Source: Chelydra serpentina (Eukaryota > Chordata > Testudines > Chelydridae). From it: a stretch of 64,000 nucleotides of DNA. The DNA lies in NCBI GenBank assembly GCA_037349315.1, contig JBAIAC010000006.1:13613501-13677500 (forward strand), written 5' to 3'. Under the pieces are notes generated by a model that saw only the letters and a program-made list of their open reading frames with translations, was not told the DNA's origin and did not search any database. Positions 32,890 through 43,023 of this stretch are shown in pieces (positions within the stretch are counted from its first letter, which is position 1; every line of letters starts with the position of its first letter). The position numbers and the translations under genes were made by a program.

Positions 32890-33275
32890 ATAACCCAGAT
32901 GAGACCGACCTTCCCTGGCCAAGGGGGAAGGTTCGCCTGCGTGATCAGGATCTATGAGCATAGCATTGTATGCTCAGTGTGTGTATTTTGCTTGGTAATT
33001 ATTAATAAATGGAGGATGAGGATATTACTGTGTAAGGCTCTTTCACTGGTAAAAAGATCCTGCAAACCTGTAGAAGAGTACATCCTGAGCCCATGGAAGG
33101 GTAAGGATGGGTACTTAAATGAACCAGATTACACCCTGAGCCCTAGGAATTCGGTATGGGTGGCCCTGAGCCCTAGGAACTGGGAAAGGATGGGGGTGCC
33201 TAAATCAACCAGGTTACGCCTTGAGCCCTAGAAACTGTGTAAAGGTGGGTGCCCTGGAGTGTGTGGGTAACAACC
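32890..33275 (+). repeat. LTR-like repeat with short tandem units
   Basis: Includes AATAAA at 33003-33008 and, at 33084-33265, degenerate tandem units built on 'cctgagccctaggaact' followed by 'gggtgcctaaatcaaccagg'. I suspect an LTR or LTR-adjacent region of a retroelement from its resemblance to turtle LTRs, but terminal TG/CA and target duplication are not identifiable. Confidence 0.4.
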
Positions 33276-33587
33276 TTGGTAAAGTGCTTTGAGGTCTGCT
33301 GGTGCTAAGCACTAGATAAGAGCTCGGGTTTTTATTACTACTACTTGGGGGAGTCAACACGATATCCTGTCACGTGACCTGGGTAGAGGCTGAGCAAGCC
33401 ATGACTCCAGACAAGCACCACTACAGAAGGAGTGTTGTAAAGAGCACACGAGCTGGTGCTGTGCTCTCCTTCTAGCTCCAGTCAGTGAGGATGTCACACA
33501 GCTGCTGGCAATGTCTATCACATACTAGATGTGCTAGAAAAACAAGAAACAATTGTCACACGCATTTGCAGGAAAAGTTTGTCTCCT

Positions 33588-33600
33588 TCCCCCCCCCCCG
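33588..33600. repeat. Poly-C tract
   Basis: Ten or more consecutive C with a G interruption, followed by a short CA run. Confidence 0.8.
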
Positions 33601-33869
33601 CCCCCACACACACTCGAAAAGTTATGAAATTTGTGTTTTTCCCCCAGCAGCTCTAACACCCACGAGTTCTCCTTTCCTCCCTTTTCTGTAGCCATAAAAA
33701 AGGTGCTTTCCGCTGGTGCTATTTGTCTCCTGTCACTGTTTGCAGTGAATAGAGACCTTTGCTCCATTGTTTCCTTTGCTTGGAAAGCCTTATACGTGCA
33801 TGTGAATATGGGTCACAAAATGGGCATATTTGTTATGAGCGTGCTCTGTGTCTGTACAGTTGTCAAAAG

Positions 33870-34069
33870 TAGGGTGACCAGATGGGAAGACCCGAAAATC
33901 GGGACTTCCCACAAAAAAAAAAACAGCTCAACCAAACTTGTTGAGCAAAAAAAAAACAGCTCAACCAAACTTGTTGAGCAAAAAAAAAAAAGCCTCTGCA
34001 TCCGGAAGACGGAAAATCGGGACAGAAATCGGGACGGTCCTGATTTTATTGGGACGTCTGGTCACCCTA
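33870..34069. mobile_element. Miniature hAT-type element, 200 bp
   Basis: The left end 'tagggtgaccagatggg' and right end 'cgtctggtcaccct' plus a final A are inverted repeats. Flanking octamers 'gtcaaaag' (33862-33869) and 'gtcaagag' (34070-34077) form an 8-bp duplication with one mismatch. Inside, a 33-bp unit occurs twice in tandem (second copy starting at about 33957): an A-run plus 'cagctcaaccaaacttgttg', itself a small hairpin (arms gctcaac/gttgagc). Further inverted words 'cgaaaatcgggac' and 'gtcctgatttta'. Non-coding. Confidence 0.85.
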
Positions 34070-34391
34070 GTCAAGAGTTACTAGATAAGGTGCCAGCAGA
34101 TGCCACTCAGGGCCGGCCCACAACATTTTGGCACCTGAGGTGGGGAGCTCAAATGACGCCCCCATGCCCCTTTGCTTGGGCCAAAACTTTGAAAGGTCTC
34201 AATTCTGCCTTCTTCCTGTTCTACTCCTCTCATGGTACTGCTCTGCTACCTACCCCAATAAAGGAGAACTAACAACTTAAAATGCCATGTTCGAAAATTG
34301 TAAGTAATACTTAACTTTCAAACGCCTGAACAGCAAATGTAACTTTTCTTGTTTGCATGGTAAACACTGGCATTTTTATCTGTTTGAATAA

Positions 34392-34844
34392 TCAATGTGG
34401 TGCTTTCCGTGCCTTCTTGGTTGCAAAGATTTGAACTGCTTCCTCAAGGTCCACAGTCTGGGCCAGCTCATGCTCTGTTGAGATGGTTGCAAGGCTGACC
34501 AGCCTCTCCTGTGTCATTGTGGAGCGTAGATGTGTTTTTATTAACTTCAGCTTGGAGAAGCTGCGTTCTCCACTGGCAACTGTTACAGGAAGTGTTAGAA
34601 GTATGCGCAGAGCAACAAAAGCATTTGGAAAGAGGGTGGTCATCTTATTTGTGCACCTATATTCCAGAACAGCCTTTGGACTTGATCCTGCTGAAATGTA
34701 TCTTGAAAGGGCTTTCAGTTCATCACCTAAATCACTCGCATCAATATCGCACATGTTATCATGTGTCAACAACATCCCAAATATACTGCTGTGTTCCTTG
34801 AACTGCATGAAAGGTTCAACTGACTGTATTGCACAATCTAGCAC
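34392..34844 (-). pseudogene. hAT transposase C-terminal dimerisation region
   Basis: A 150-codon open minus-strand frame. Residues about 75-135 give the hAT family C-terminal dimerisation signature: 'ALRILLTLPVTVASGERSFS' and then 'KLKLIKTHLRSTMTQERLVS'. In the family this region mediates transposase oligomerisation and contributes the final catalytic Glu neighbourhood. The frame is preceded by stops (34845-34940), so it is detached from the N-terminal part. The A/C-terminal wording is of the type shared with ZMYM1-like domesticated proteins, but its placement inside TIRs with a target duplication shows it is the transposon. Confidence 0.85.
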
Positions 34845-34940
34845 CTAGTTAAAGAATTCAACTTTGAATTGTTTTGGGGGGTCTCTTATGGAATTATCCT
34901 GGGCCTCGTAATCAAAATGTCTTCTTCTTCAGTCACTTTT

Positions 34941-36034
34941 CTATTCTTGAATGGGTGAGAAAATAGCTTCAGTGTGAAGTTCCTCTGCCAACTTCTGTGC
35001 ACTCTTCAAAAGGTTTTGAAATCCCTCATCTGACTGGTAAGGCTGTAGGTATGACTTTGCCTTGTCCAGTTGTTCCATTGCTCCAGATAGATCAAGGTCA
35101 ACACCTTGAGTCTCTTGCTTACAACATTTCAAACAGTAGGTCATACCACAACACTAAGCCACACAGAAATTTGAAGTTATGTATGTTTCTGGTGATTCCA
35201 TTTTCCTCTGCCACTGTTCTCCCACGAACTGTTCCTGTCATAGCATTAGCTTCCTTAATGACAACTGGCATCATCTGTCTTCCCAATCTGGTGTTTGATG
35301 CAATCTTCTCTTGATGCTGATCATCTATGGTGGCCTTTAGTCTCATCTCAAGCTCTTTCCACCTATGGAATGCTCTCTGTTGATTTGCTGCCTTCTCATG
35401 GAATGCCAGATTTCTAGCCAGATTTTTCCAGTCCTTTGTTCCCGTAGAACTCAATGTGGCTGGAACATTAGACTGAAAGAATCTGCAACAAAAGCAGTAT
35501 GCAGCATTCTGGGTTTTTGAGTACATAAGCCATGGCCTCTCCACTTTGTCACCATTGGGGATTTCATGCCAGTAATGTGTTGGATGGAAACTTCTGTTTT
35601 CATTGTCTTTGGGGAACATGACGTTTTTCACTTGCTGTGGCCCATGCAGTACAAGGAAGTCCCTTGGGCTACTGCTCAAGTGGATCCACAGTCCTGGATC
35701 ATCTAGACTTAGGGAACTAAATTCAGCAGCAGCTGTTTCTTGCGCCTCCACTCTTCTCTGATCTACACTTTTCTTCAGGAATGTGCATGGTTACATCCAT
35801 TTGAGATGGAGATATGGATGCTGCAGTAGCTGCCAGGTCCCCTGCACTCTGACTAACTGGAAGATCAGGCATCTCCTCACCACTCACATCCTCACTGGGG
35901 CCAGAAGGCTCACTGTGAACATTTGTGTCTATGTATCTCAGGAGAGCTCCTTCCTGCTTAGATAGAAAGCAAAGGAAGCTTTTCTTTCTTTCTCTGAATG
36001 CTGCCCCAGAGGGGCGTTTTCTTCTTTCACTCAT
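34941..36034 (-). pseudogene. hAT transposase N-terminal region with zinc-finger (TTF-type) segment
   Basis: Three minus-strand frames in order. 36034-35723 starts 'MSERRKRPSGAAFRERKK', a basic N-terminus common to ZMYM1-like hAT proteins. 35751-35119 holds the 'NRSFHPTHYWHEIPNGDKVE' and 'SKTQNAAYCFCCRFFQ' segments, the TTF-type zinc finger with its Cys pair. 35144-34941 has 'LDLSGAMEQLDKAKSYLQPY', which in this family follows the catalytic core. One frameshift lies at about 35740 and another at about 35130. At the latter the protein jumps from 'KFLCGLVLWYDLLFEML' directly to the post-core segment, so the DDE catalytic core (several hundred residues) is deleted. Confidence 0.83.
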
Positions 36035-36541
36035 GACTGCTGTTCTGTGCCAGCTATAGTGGCTCTCAACACTCAGTTGAAGGGGACAAATAAGCAGGCT
36101 GGTAGCAGGGCCTGAGTGAGGGAAGATATCAGTGTTTTAAGAGCCTAACTGGCTCCTACTACTTCAGTTGACTTCCTGTTCTTCTCAAGTGGGTTCAGGG
36201 AAGCAGCAGGAAACAGGAAGCTCCCCGAGAAGCTGGTGTTAATCAGTCCAGGATCCTGGGAGTGCTAGAGAGGCACATAAGAGGTTCCTCCTCCTCTCTC
36301 TCCCTGCAGCTCCTTCTGCTTTCTGTTATTCCCTCTCACCTTTTCTCCTGCCTGCCTGTTATGTCTCTTGTGCCCTCCTTCCTCCAGCACAGCACTCCAC
36401 CATCTCTGTGCATCTAGAGCAGAGAGAATACATATGCACCAGCAGCAGACACAATTTTCTACACTGGGTCCTAGTGATGCCCCCCACAGTCTGGCACCTG
36501 AGGCGGCCGCCTCAGTTCGCCTCATGGTAAGGCCAGCCCTG

Positions 36542-37244
36542 ATGCCACTCAAGAATATGTAACGTAGTGCCTGGGTTTTGTAGGACCAATAAAACTTGTC
36601 GTGCACTGCAAATGGCTTCCTGCATGCAGCTCTCTACATCAGTTCCCAATGATGGTTTGGATGATGTTTTTCCGTGGGAAAATCCTCTTATTCTACAGAG
36701 CCACACTTGCTGCTAAGAGTTTGTGATTAGTCAAAAAACCACTTGCTGAGCAATGTTGAATAGCAAACACTAGAAAAACCCATGTTTATGGGCAATTCAT
36801 GAATGGACCAAAAGAACCAATACATTGTCTGCAACAAATATTTTCAGAGATTCAGAAGCCTGTGATCTGGCCTCAGACACGGCACAGGCCATAGAATTTC
36901 CATCAGAAATTCCATCACTGAGCCCAAAAATTTGTGATTGAGCAAGAGCATTTCTTGCAGCAAGACATTCAGTCCTGAATAAAGAATCCACGTAACGAAC
37001 CATTTACCACATCCCTTGGAAGCCTGCTCTAATGGTTGGTGACACTCACGGTGAATCATTTGCATCTTATTTCCAGTTGGATTTCAATATGGCCATCTCC
37101 AGCAACAATACAATAGTTATGTTGTTCCTGTTTGGTCTCCTGTTTCATGTTTACACCTGTTCATGATGTTTAATATTGTTAGAGTAACACTTGCACATGG
37201 GTAAGACTTTGACAGAGCTACACCAGGGATGAATTTGAGCCAAG
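36542..37244. other. No feature recognised beyond the target duplication
   Basis: 36542-36549 is the right copy of the hAT target duplication. The remainder has no recognisable gene or repeat. Confidence 0.35.
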
Positions 37245-37522
37245 CCACACTGCGATTAGACACCCATGGCTGGCTGTTGCCAGCTGACTCGGGCTTGTGG
37301 GGCTCAGGCTAAGGAGTTGTTTAATTGCAGTGAAGATGTTCCCTCTTGGGCTGTAGCCCGGGCTCTCGGACCCTCCCAACTCACAGGGTCCTAGAGCCCG
37401 GGTCCAGACCAAGCCTGAACATCTCCACTGCAATTAAACAGCCCCTTAGCCTGAGCTCCATGAGCCCAAATCAGCTGGTACAGGCCAGCTGTGCATTTTT
37501 AATTGCAGGGTAGACAGACCCC
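37245..37522. mobile_element. Miniature TIR element, same family as 28142-28423
   Basis: Shares the internal order with 28142-28423: a GGCTGG...CAGCTGACTCGGGCTTG segment, 'tttaattgcagtgaagatgt', 'agcccgggctctcgga', 'tagagcccgggtccag', 'acatctccactgcaattaaa', and an ending 'gcagggtagacagacccc'. The left terminus is eroded ('agccacactgcgattagaca'). Confidence 0.7.
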
Positions 37523-37899
37523 AAGTCCTCCTTTCTTGGGCATGTCTGAAATCAGCTTTAGAAGCACCTGCTGGAAGAGTGTGTGTTCTTAGAATTACAT
37601 TGCACCATTGTGAGAAAAAAAAAGTAGCAGTAGTCTTCCAAGCTCCATCCACAAACCAGATTCCATCCACTTGAGACATCAAAATGAGACATGATTCACA
37701 CTAGATGCTGAAGATCTTTCAATGAGCCTCCTCTCCCTCTTTTTTGGTACTCGTTTTGATCAGCAGAGAAATCATTAAGCGTTGTCAGTACAATCATCAC
37801 TAGTAGGCATCTGAGTTAACAACCTCCCTGAGATGAAAAGGGGCAGTTCTCAGTTCTCATTGATTCTTTATACATTTACTGATGGCTGTCTGCAAACTC

Positions 37900-38148
37900 G
37901 GGGCTTGTCTACACATGGACACTCAGGGAAATAAATCCAAATTATCTGAAGGGGTGAATTAAAAGTGGGTTTGTTACACTGGATTAAAGCCTTCATTTGG
38001 TTTCACTTAATGCACTTTAATTCTGAATGAGAGTGTCCACACAGGGGCTTAATGCAGTTTAACTAATCCACTTTAAATTCACACTTTAACATGTATACCT
38101 TTCGGTAATTTGGATTAATTTTGAGTGTCCCCATGTAGCCGAGCCCTT
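37900..38148. mobile_element. Miniature TIR element with long termini, 249 bp
   Basis: The left end 'ggggcttgtctacacatgga' and right end 'tccccatgtagccgagccct' are inverted repeats, extending imperfectly to about 45 bp on each side ('aaatccaaatta' against 'taatttggatta'). AT-rich interior, non-coding. Confidence 0.72.
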
Positions 38149-38291
38149 AATCAGACATCACTGCATCAGTAGCACTGGGTTAATGTTTTGAAGGTTTTCT
38201 TGGCATTAAGACTAGAGAATTACTTTAAATTAAAAAAAAGTTTAGATTCTGGAGCAGGAAAAGCAGGTCAGGTTATGCCACACTCTGCTGT
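38149..38291. other. No feature recognised
   Basis: Short unassigned spacer between a TIR element and the CR1 3' end. Confidence 0.4.
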
Positions 38292-38384
38292 CATAGAATC
38301 ATAGAATCATAGAATCTCAGGGTTGGAAGGGACCTCAGGAGGTCATCTAGTCCAACCCCCTGCTCAAAGCAGGACCAACCCCAA

Positions 38385-40391
38385 CTAGATCATCCCAGCC
38401 AGGGCTTTGTCAAGCCTGACCTTAAAAACCTCTAAGGAAGGAGATTCCACCACCTCCCTAGGTAACCCATTCCAGTGCTTCACCACCCTACTAGTGAAAA
38501 AGTTTTTCCTAATATCCAACCTAAACCTCCCCCTCTGCAACTTGAGACCATTACTCCTTGTTCTGTCATCTTCTACCACTGAGAACAGTCTAGATCCATC
38601 CTCTTTGGAACCCCCTTTCAGGTAGTTGAAAGCAGCTATCAAATCCCCCCTCACTCTTCTCTTCTGCAGGCTAAACAATCCCAGTTCCCTCAGCCTCTCC
38701 TCATAAGTCATGTGCTCCAGCCCCCTAATCATTTTTGTTGCCCTCCGTTGGACTCTTTCCAATTTATCCACATCCTTTTTGTAGTGTGGGGCCCAAAACT
38801 GGACACAGTACTCCAAATGAGGCCTCACCAGTGCCGAATAGAGGGGAATAATCACGTCCCTCAATCTGCTGGCAATGCCCCTACTTATACAGCCCAAAAT
38901 GCCGTTAGCCTTCTTGGCAACAAGGGCACACTGTTGACTCATATTCAGCTTTTCGTCCACTGTAACCCCTATGTCCTCTTCTGCAGAACTGATGCCCAGC
39001 CATTCGGTCCCTAGTCTGTAGCAGTGCATGGGATTCTTCCGTCCTAAGTGCAGGACTCTGCACTTGTCCTTGTTGAACCTCATCAGATTTCTTTTGGCCC
39101 AATCCTCTAATTTGTCTAGGTCCCTCTGTATCCTATCCCTACCCTCCAGCGTATCAACCACTCCTCCCAGTTTAGTGTCATCTGCAAACTTGCTAAGGGT
39201 GCAGTCCACACCATCCTCCAGGTCGTTGATGAAGATATTGAACAAAACCAGCCCCAGCACCGACCCTTGGGGCACTCCACTTGATACCGGCTGCCAACTA
39301 GACAGGGAGCCATTGATCACTACCCGTTGAGCACGACCATCCAGCCAGTTTTCTATCCACCTTACCGTCCATTCATCCAGCCCATACTTCTTTAACTTGC
39401 TGGCAAGAACACTGTGGGAGACTGTATCAAAAGCTTTGCTAAAGTCAAGAAATAGCACATCCACTGCTTTCCCCTCATCCACAGAGCCAGTTATCTCATC
39501 ATAGAAGGCAATTAGGTTAGTCAGGCATGACTTGCCCTTGGTGAATCCATGCTGACTGTTCCTGATCACTTTCCCCTCCTTTAAGTGGTTCAGAATTGAT
39601 TCCATGAGGACCTGTTCCATGATTTTTCCAGGGATTGAGGTGAGACTGACTGGCCTGTAGTTCCCCGGATCTTCCTTCTTCCCTTTTTTAAAGATGGGCA
39701 CTACATTAGCTTTGTTCCAGTCATCCGGGACCTCCCCCGATTGCCATGATTTGTCAAAGATAATGGCCAATGGCTCTGCAATCACATCGGCCAACTCCTT
39801 TAGCACCCTCGGATGCAGTGCATCCGGCCCCATGGACTTATGTTCGTCCAGCTTTTCTAAATAGTCCCGAACTACTTCTTTCTCCACAGAGGGCTGGTCA
39901 CCTCCTCCCCATACCGTGCTGCGGAGTGCAGCCGCCTGGGAGCTGACCTTGTCTGTGAAGACAGAGGCAAAAAAAGCATTGAGTACACTAGCTTTCTCCA
40001 CATCCTCTGTCACTAGGTTCCCTCCCTCATTCAGTAAGGGGCCCACACTTTCCTTGACCTTCTTCTTGTTGCTCACATACCTGAAGAAACCCTTCTTGTT
40101 ACTCCTAACATCTCCGGCTAGCTGCAACTCCAAGTGTGATTTGGCCTTCCTAATTTCACTCCTGCATGCCTGAGCAATATTTTTATACTCCTCCCTGGTC
40201 ATTTGTCCAATCTTCCACTTCTTGTAAGCTGCTTTTTTGTGTTTAAGACGAGCAAGGATTTCACTGTTAAGCCAAGCTGGTCGCCTGCCATATTTACTTT
40301 TCTTTCTACACTTCGGGATGGTTTGTTCCTGCAACCTCAATAAGGTTTCTTTAAAATACAGCCAGCTTTCCTCGACTCCTTTCCCCCTCAT
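38385..40391 (-). CDS. CR1 ORF2, reverse transcriptase and C-terminal region (uninterrupted frame)
   Basis: 668 codons without a stop. The protein would copy the element's RNA into DNA at the insertion site. Visible in order: a linker with '[20 protein letters not shown]' (68-87), '[20 protein letters not shown]' (187-206), '[18 protein letters not shown]' (243-260), '[12 protein letters not shown]' with the first catalytic Asp (311-322), '[15 protein letters not shown]' (371-385), the catalytic '[10 protein letters not shown]' (401-410), and the C-terminal '[20 protein letters not shown]'. The Met used is only the first in this open frame; the true ORF2 began upstream in the endonuclease (41076-40393), separated by a deletion. 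Since that start, the promoter and ORF1 are missing, expression as an active retrotransposon protein is unlikely. Confidence 0.85.
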   Translation of the reverse strand: MRGKGVEESWLYFKETLLRLQEQTIPKCRKKSKYGRRPAWLNSEILARLKHKKAAYKKWKIGQMTREEYKNIAQACRSEIRKAKSHLELQLAGDVRSNKKGFFRYVSNKKKVKESVGPLLNEGGNLVTEDVEKASVLNAFFASVFTDKVSSQAAALRSTVWGGGDQPSVEKEVVRDYLEKLDEHKSMGPDALHPRVLKELADVIAEPLAIIFDKSWQSGEVPDDWNKANVVPIFKKGKKEDPGNYRPVSLTSIPGKIMEQVLMESILNHLKEGKVIRNSQHGFTKGKSCLTNLIAFYDEITGSVDEGKAVDVLFLDFSKAFDTVSHSVLASKLKKYGLDEWTVRWIENWLDGRAQRVVINGSLSSWQPVSSGVPQGSVLGLVLFNIFINDLEDGVDCTLSKFADDTKLGGVVDTLEGRDRIQRDLDKLEDWAKRNLMRFNKDKCRVLHLGRKNPMHCYRLGTEWLGISSAEEDIGVTVDEKLNMSQQCALVAKKANGILGCISRGIASRLRDVIIPLYSALVRPHLEYCVQFWAPHYKKDVDKLERVQRRATKMIRGLEHMTYEERLRELGLFSLQKRRVRGDLIAAFNYLKGGSKEDGSRLFSVVEDDRTRSNGLKLQRGRFRLDIRKNFFTSRVVKHWNGLPREVVESPSLEVFKVRLDKALAGMI

Positions 40392-40392
40392 G

Positions 40393-41076
40393 TTATTCTC
40401 CCAGGGGACCTTTTCTGAAGTCCAGGCTCTGTATTCTACTGCTCTCCTTTCTTCCTTGTGTCAGGATCCTGAACTCGACCATCTCATGGTCACTGCCACC
40501 CAGGTTCCCATCCACTATTGCTTCCTCTACTATTTCTTCCCTGTTTGTGAGCAGGAGGTCAAGAAGAGCTTTTCCCCTAGTTGGTTCCTCCAGCACTTGC
40601 ACCAGGAAATTGTCCCCTACACTTTCCAAAAACTTCCTGGATTGTCTGTGGACCGCTGTATTGCTCTCCCAGCAGATGTCGGGGTGATTAAAGTCACCCA
40701 TGAGAACCAGGGCCTGTGATCTAGTAACTTCTGTTAGTTGCTGGAAGAAAGCCTCGTCCACCTCATCCCCCTGGTCTGGTGGTCTGTAGCAGACTCCCAC
40801 CATGACATTACCCTTGTTGCTCACACTTCTCAATTTAATCCAGAGACTCTCAGGTTTTTCTGCAGTTTCATACTGGAGCTCTGAGCAGTCATACTGCTCT
40901 CTTACATACAACGCAACTCCCCCACCTTTTCTGCCCTGCCTATCCTTCCTGAACAGTTTATGTCCATCCATGACAGTACTCCAATCGTGTGAGTTATCCC
41001 ACCAAGTCTCTGTTATTCCAATTACGTCATAATTCCTTGACTGTGCCAGGACTTCCAGTTCTCCCTGCTTGTTCCC
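40393..41076 (-). pseudogene. CR1 ORF2 endonuclease domain, truncated
   Basis: AP-endonuclease-like part of the same CR1. It shows '[15 protein letters not shown]' with the catalytic Glu, '[14 protein letters not shown]', '[16 protein letters not shown]' (Asp/Asn of the active site) and '[11 protein letters not shown]' (the SDH motif). The N-terminal strand with the first conserved Asn is missing because of 5' truncation. The open frame formally extends to 41208, but residues before 'GNKQGE' are not CR1. At the 3' side it ends prematurely after '[10 protein letters not shown]', where about 35 bp are missing relative to the copy at 62172-62242, shifting the frame. Confidence 0.88.
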
Positions 41077-41692
41077 TTCAATTGAAGCTGTCTCATAACC
41101 CTGTTTATTCAGCTGTAAAATGCCATAGGACCTGTTTACGCAAATGCTATGTTGAAGTGTACAGACAAGATCTAAAGAACTGGCACTGCCAGGAAAATAA
41201 GCAGGCAACTCTGTTTACTGGCACTCGCAAATGCATCCAGGAAGTTGGCAATGTTGATAGCACCGAAGAAGGACTCAGTATGGTCTCATGACTCCAGCCT
41301 CTTTCGATAAGGGGGAACAGTCATGTGGGCTGGTTCCAATTATTTTAGCACGAGTAAAAAGTCTGATTTTTGCTCAGTAATGAATTTCAGGCCTTTGCAT
41401 TGGAATTGCTATTCTGCATTCATTTGCTCTTGCGCATTGGCTAGCTGAAGGGTGGTTCTGCTCTAATTTTGTGGCTTTGCAATATTGGCACTGTGGCCTT
41501 TCATGCTTGTTGCCTCTTACTGGCTTCAGAAAAAAAAAATCTGCTCAGTTCACAAGTTCCAAGAAGTGTTTTTTGTCTAATTGCCAGCCCTGTAAATTCT
41601 GTCTGGAATTCTGAAATGAGCTGAGTCTTCCTGGACTCTCAATAAAACACTGACGACATCTCTAGATGCCCCAAAAGTACACCAATAGTTTA
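41077..41692. other. No feature recognised
   Basis: Sequence 5' of the truncated CR1. No gene, RNA or repeat recognised. Confidence 0.35.
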
Positions 41693-41890
41693 ATAATAAT
41701 CATAGTAATTTGCATTTGCACAGCACCCTTCATCTCTGCATACCGATGTACTCTACAAACAACTAACTTAACTTGCACTGCAGTTGTCAGGGTAGGTGAG
41801 AGAGACAGCAATCACGTCACCCCCCCCCACTGAAATGCAGCTACTTCTGAGGCAGAACACAGCATTTAACCATTAAATCATGTGCTGCTT
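41693..41890 (+). repeat. Old SINE-like fragment (MIR/CORE type, uncertain)
   Basis: 'ttgcatttgcacagcaccct' followed by 'atgtactctacaaacaac' is the kind of 5' wording found in MIR/CORE-SINE copies. The later conserved core is only partly present and contains a poly-C run. Confidence 0.4.
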
Positions 41891-42102
41891 AACAGGGCAC
41901 AGAAACACTAACCTTTGGATTGCTCATTTGTGACAAGTGCTGCAGCGGATGACATAATAAAATGTAAACTGGCATTCTGTCATACTCTCTGATGGAAGAC
42001 TACCCGTAATACTGTTGCTCCTTCCTCTAACACCAGCATCCCATTCTGACACCAGTGATGCCCCTCTACCAATCAGTAGCAGATATCCAGGGCCTTCCCA
42101 GT

Positions 42103-43020
42103 CAGGGCCTGCTCTAGGCACCAGCGCTCCAAGCATGTGCTTGGGGCGGCACTTTCCAAGGGGCGGCACTCCGGCCCTTTTATTTTTTCCCCTTGGGGTG
42201 GGCCCTGGACAGAGCCCTGCCGCTGGAGAGCCAGAGCCTTGTCCCCTGGAGCCGAGCCCAGGCTGTGACTCCCGGCGTGTGTGAGGAACCGGGGAGGGAG
42301 AGAAGTGGGGCCGGGGATGCAGGGAGGGAGGAGGGATCCTGCTGTCACCACCGCTGCCGCTCTGAGTCTCCCCAGGGTGGCATGGTGTTTCCCCACCCAA
42401 GTGGGCTAGGCAGGGTGCCGCAGGACTGGGCAGGGGGCGCGGATCCCCGCTCGCGTGCCAATAGGGCGAGTGGCTGGGATGCCCGAGCTGCCAGGGAGCT
42501 GCCACCACCCCCTCCTGCCCCCGGAACCAGCCTGCCGCACACCTCCCCCGCCTCAGCCCTAGGCTGCCTGCCTTGGGCCCCCACAGCGCCAGGGGCGGGA
42601 AGAGGCAGAGCCTGGCTCCGAGTGGGGCAGCGGGGGAGACTGCCCTGCTGGGCAGCAGGTGCAGGGCGGTGCTGCTGCAGCTGCAGCCCTGGGCGGTTGT
42701 GGGGAGCGCAGAGAGGTGGCTTCCCGCCCCCCCCCCCCCCGCCCGCTGAGGCAGCGACTTCCGAGCGCAGAGAAAGGTGAGGCGCTGGCAGGGCTCAGGC
42801 CCGGGGGACGAGGCAGGTGTAGCCGAGCAGCTGGGAGGAGCCAGCCCCTTTGCAGGAGTGGGGCTGATGCCGAGGTGAGTGACTTCAATGCCGGGGGACC
42901 CGAGCCTGCCAGCAGGGGACATGCTCGGGGGGGGGGTGTGTTCTTTCAGCGGGGCGGCGTGCGGGTTTGTTTTTTTTTTTAATTGGGGGGGGGGGAGCAA
43001 AAAAGTTAGAGCCGGCCCTG
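42103..43020. mobile_element. Non-autonomous hAT-type element, 918 bp, perfect target duplication
   Basis: Ends 'cagggcctgctctaggc' and 'gttagagccggccctg' are inverted repeats close to those of the hAT at 34108-36541. Both flanks carry an identical octamer 'ttcccagt' (42095-42102 and 43021-43028). The interior is very GC-rich with homopolymer runs (C at 42728-42741, G at 42928-42937 and 42986-42995, T at 42968-42980). Frames up to 372 codons across it are proline/alanine/glycine-rich low complexity without domains; I do not regard them as genes. Confidence 0.9.
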
Positions 43021-43023
43021 TTC

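Larger units (their letters stand above)
34108..36541 (-). mobile_element. hAT-superfamily DNA transposon with internally deleted transposase
   Basis: Ends 'cagggccggcccac' and 'taaggccagccctg' are inverted repeats of hAT type. The flanks carry a perfect 8-bp duplication 'atgccact' (34100-34107 and 36542-36549), the hallmark length of hAT. Transposase pieces lie on the minus strand (see the two entries within). The subterminal regions contain 'ggcacctgagg' in direct orientation at 34130-34140 and 36493-36503, plus a perfect 18-bp palindrome at 36498-36515. At 2434 bp it is shorter than complete elements of this type would be, fitting the missing transposase core. Confidence 0.9.
38292..41076 (-). 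mobile_element. CR1 LINE, best preserved copy, 5'-truncated
   Basis: Minus strand from about 41076 to 38292. The 3' end shows the CR1 signature of tandem octamers (three 'tcatagaa' units from 38292 on the plus strand) with no poly-A. Upstream lies nearly all of ORF2: most of the AP-type endonuclease, then a complete reverse transcriptase and C-terminal region. The element is truncated within the endonuclease at about 41076, where CR1 homology starts at '[20 protein letters not shown]'. One frameshifting deletion lies at 40391-40410. Compared with the other CR1 copies here it has few defects, so it is the youngest or least decayed of them. Confidence 0.95.

Noticed and set aside
34392..36034. 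Possible host gene of the ZMYM1 type
   Set aside because: The pieces sit between TIRs with an 8-bp duplication, contain frameshifts and lack the catalytic core, so a transposon remnant explains them better.
38385..40391. Domesticated reverse transcriptase gene
   Set aside because: Continuous with CR1 endonuclease upstream and the CR1 octamer tail downstream; ordinary truncated LINE copy, with no sign of a separate promoter or introns.
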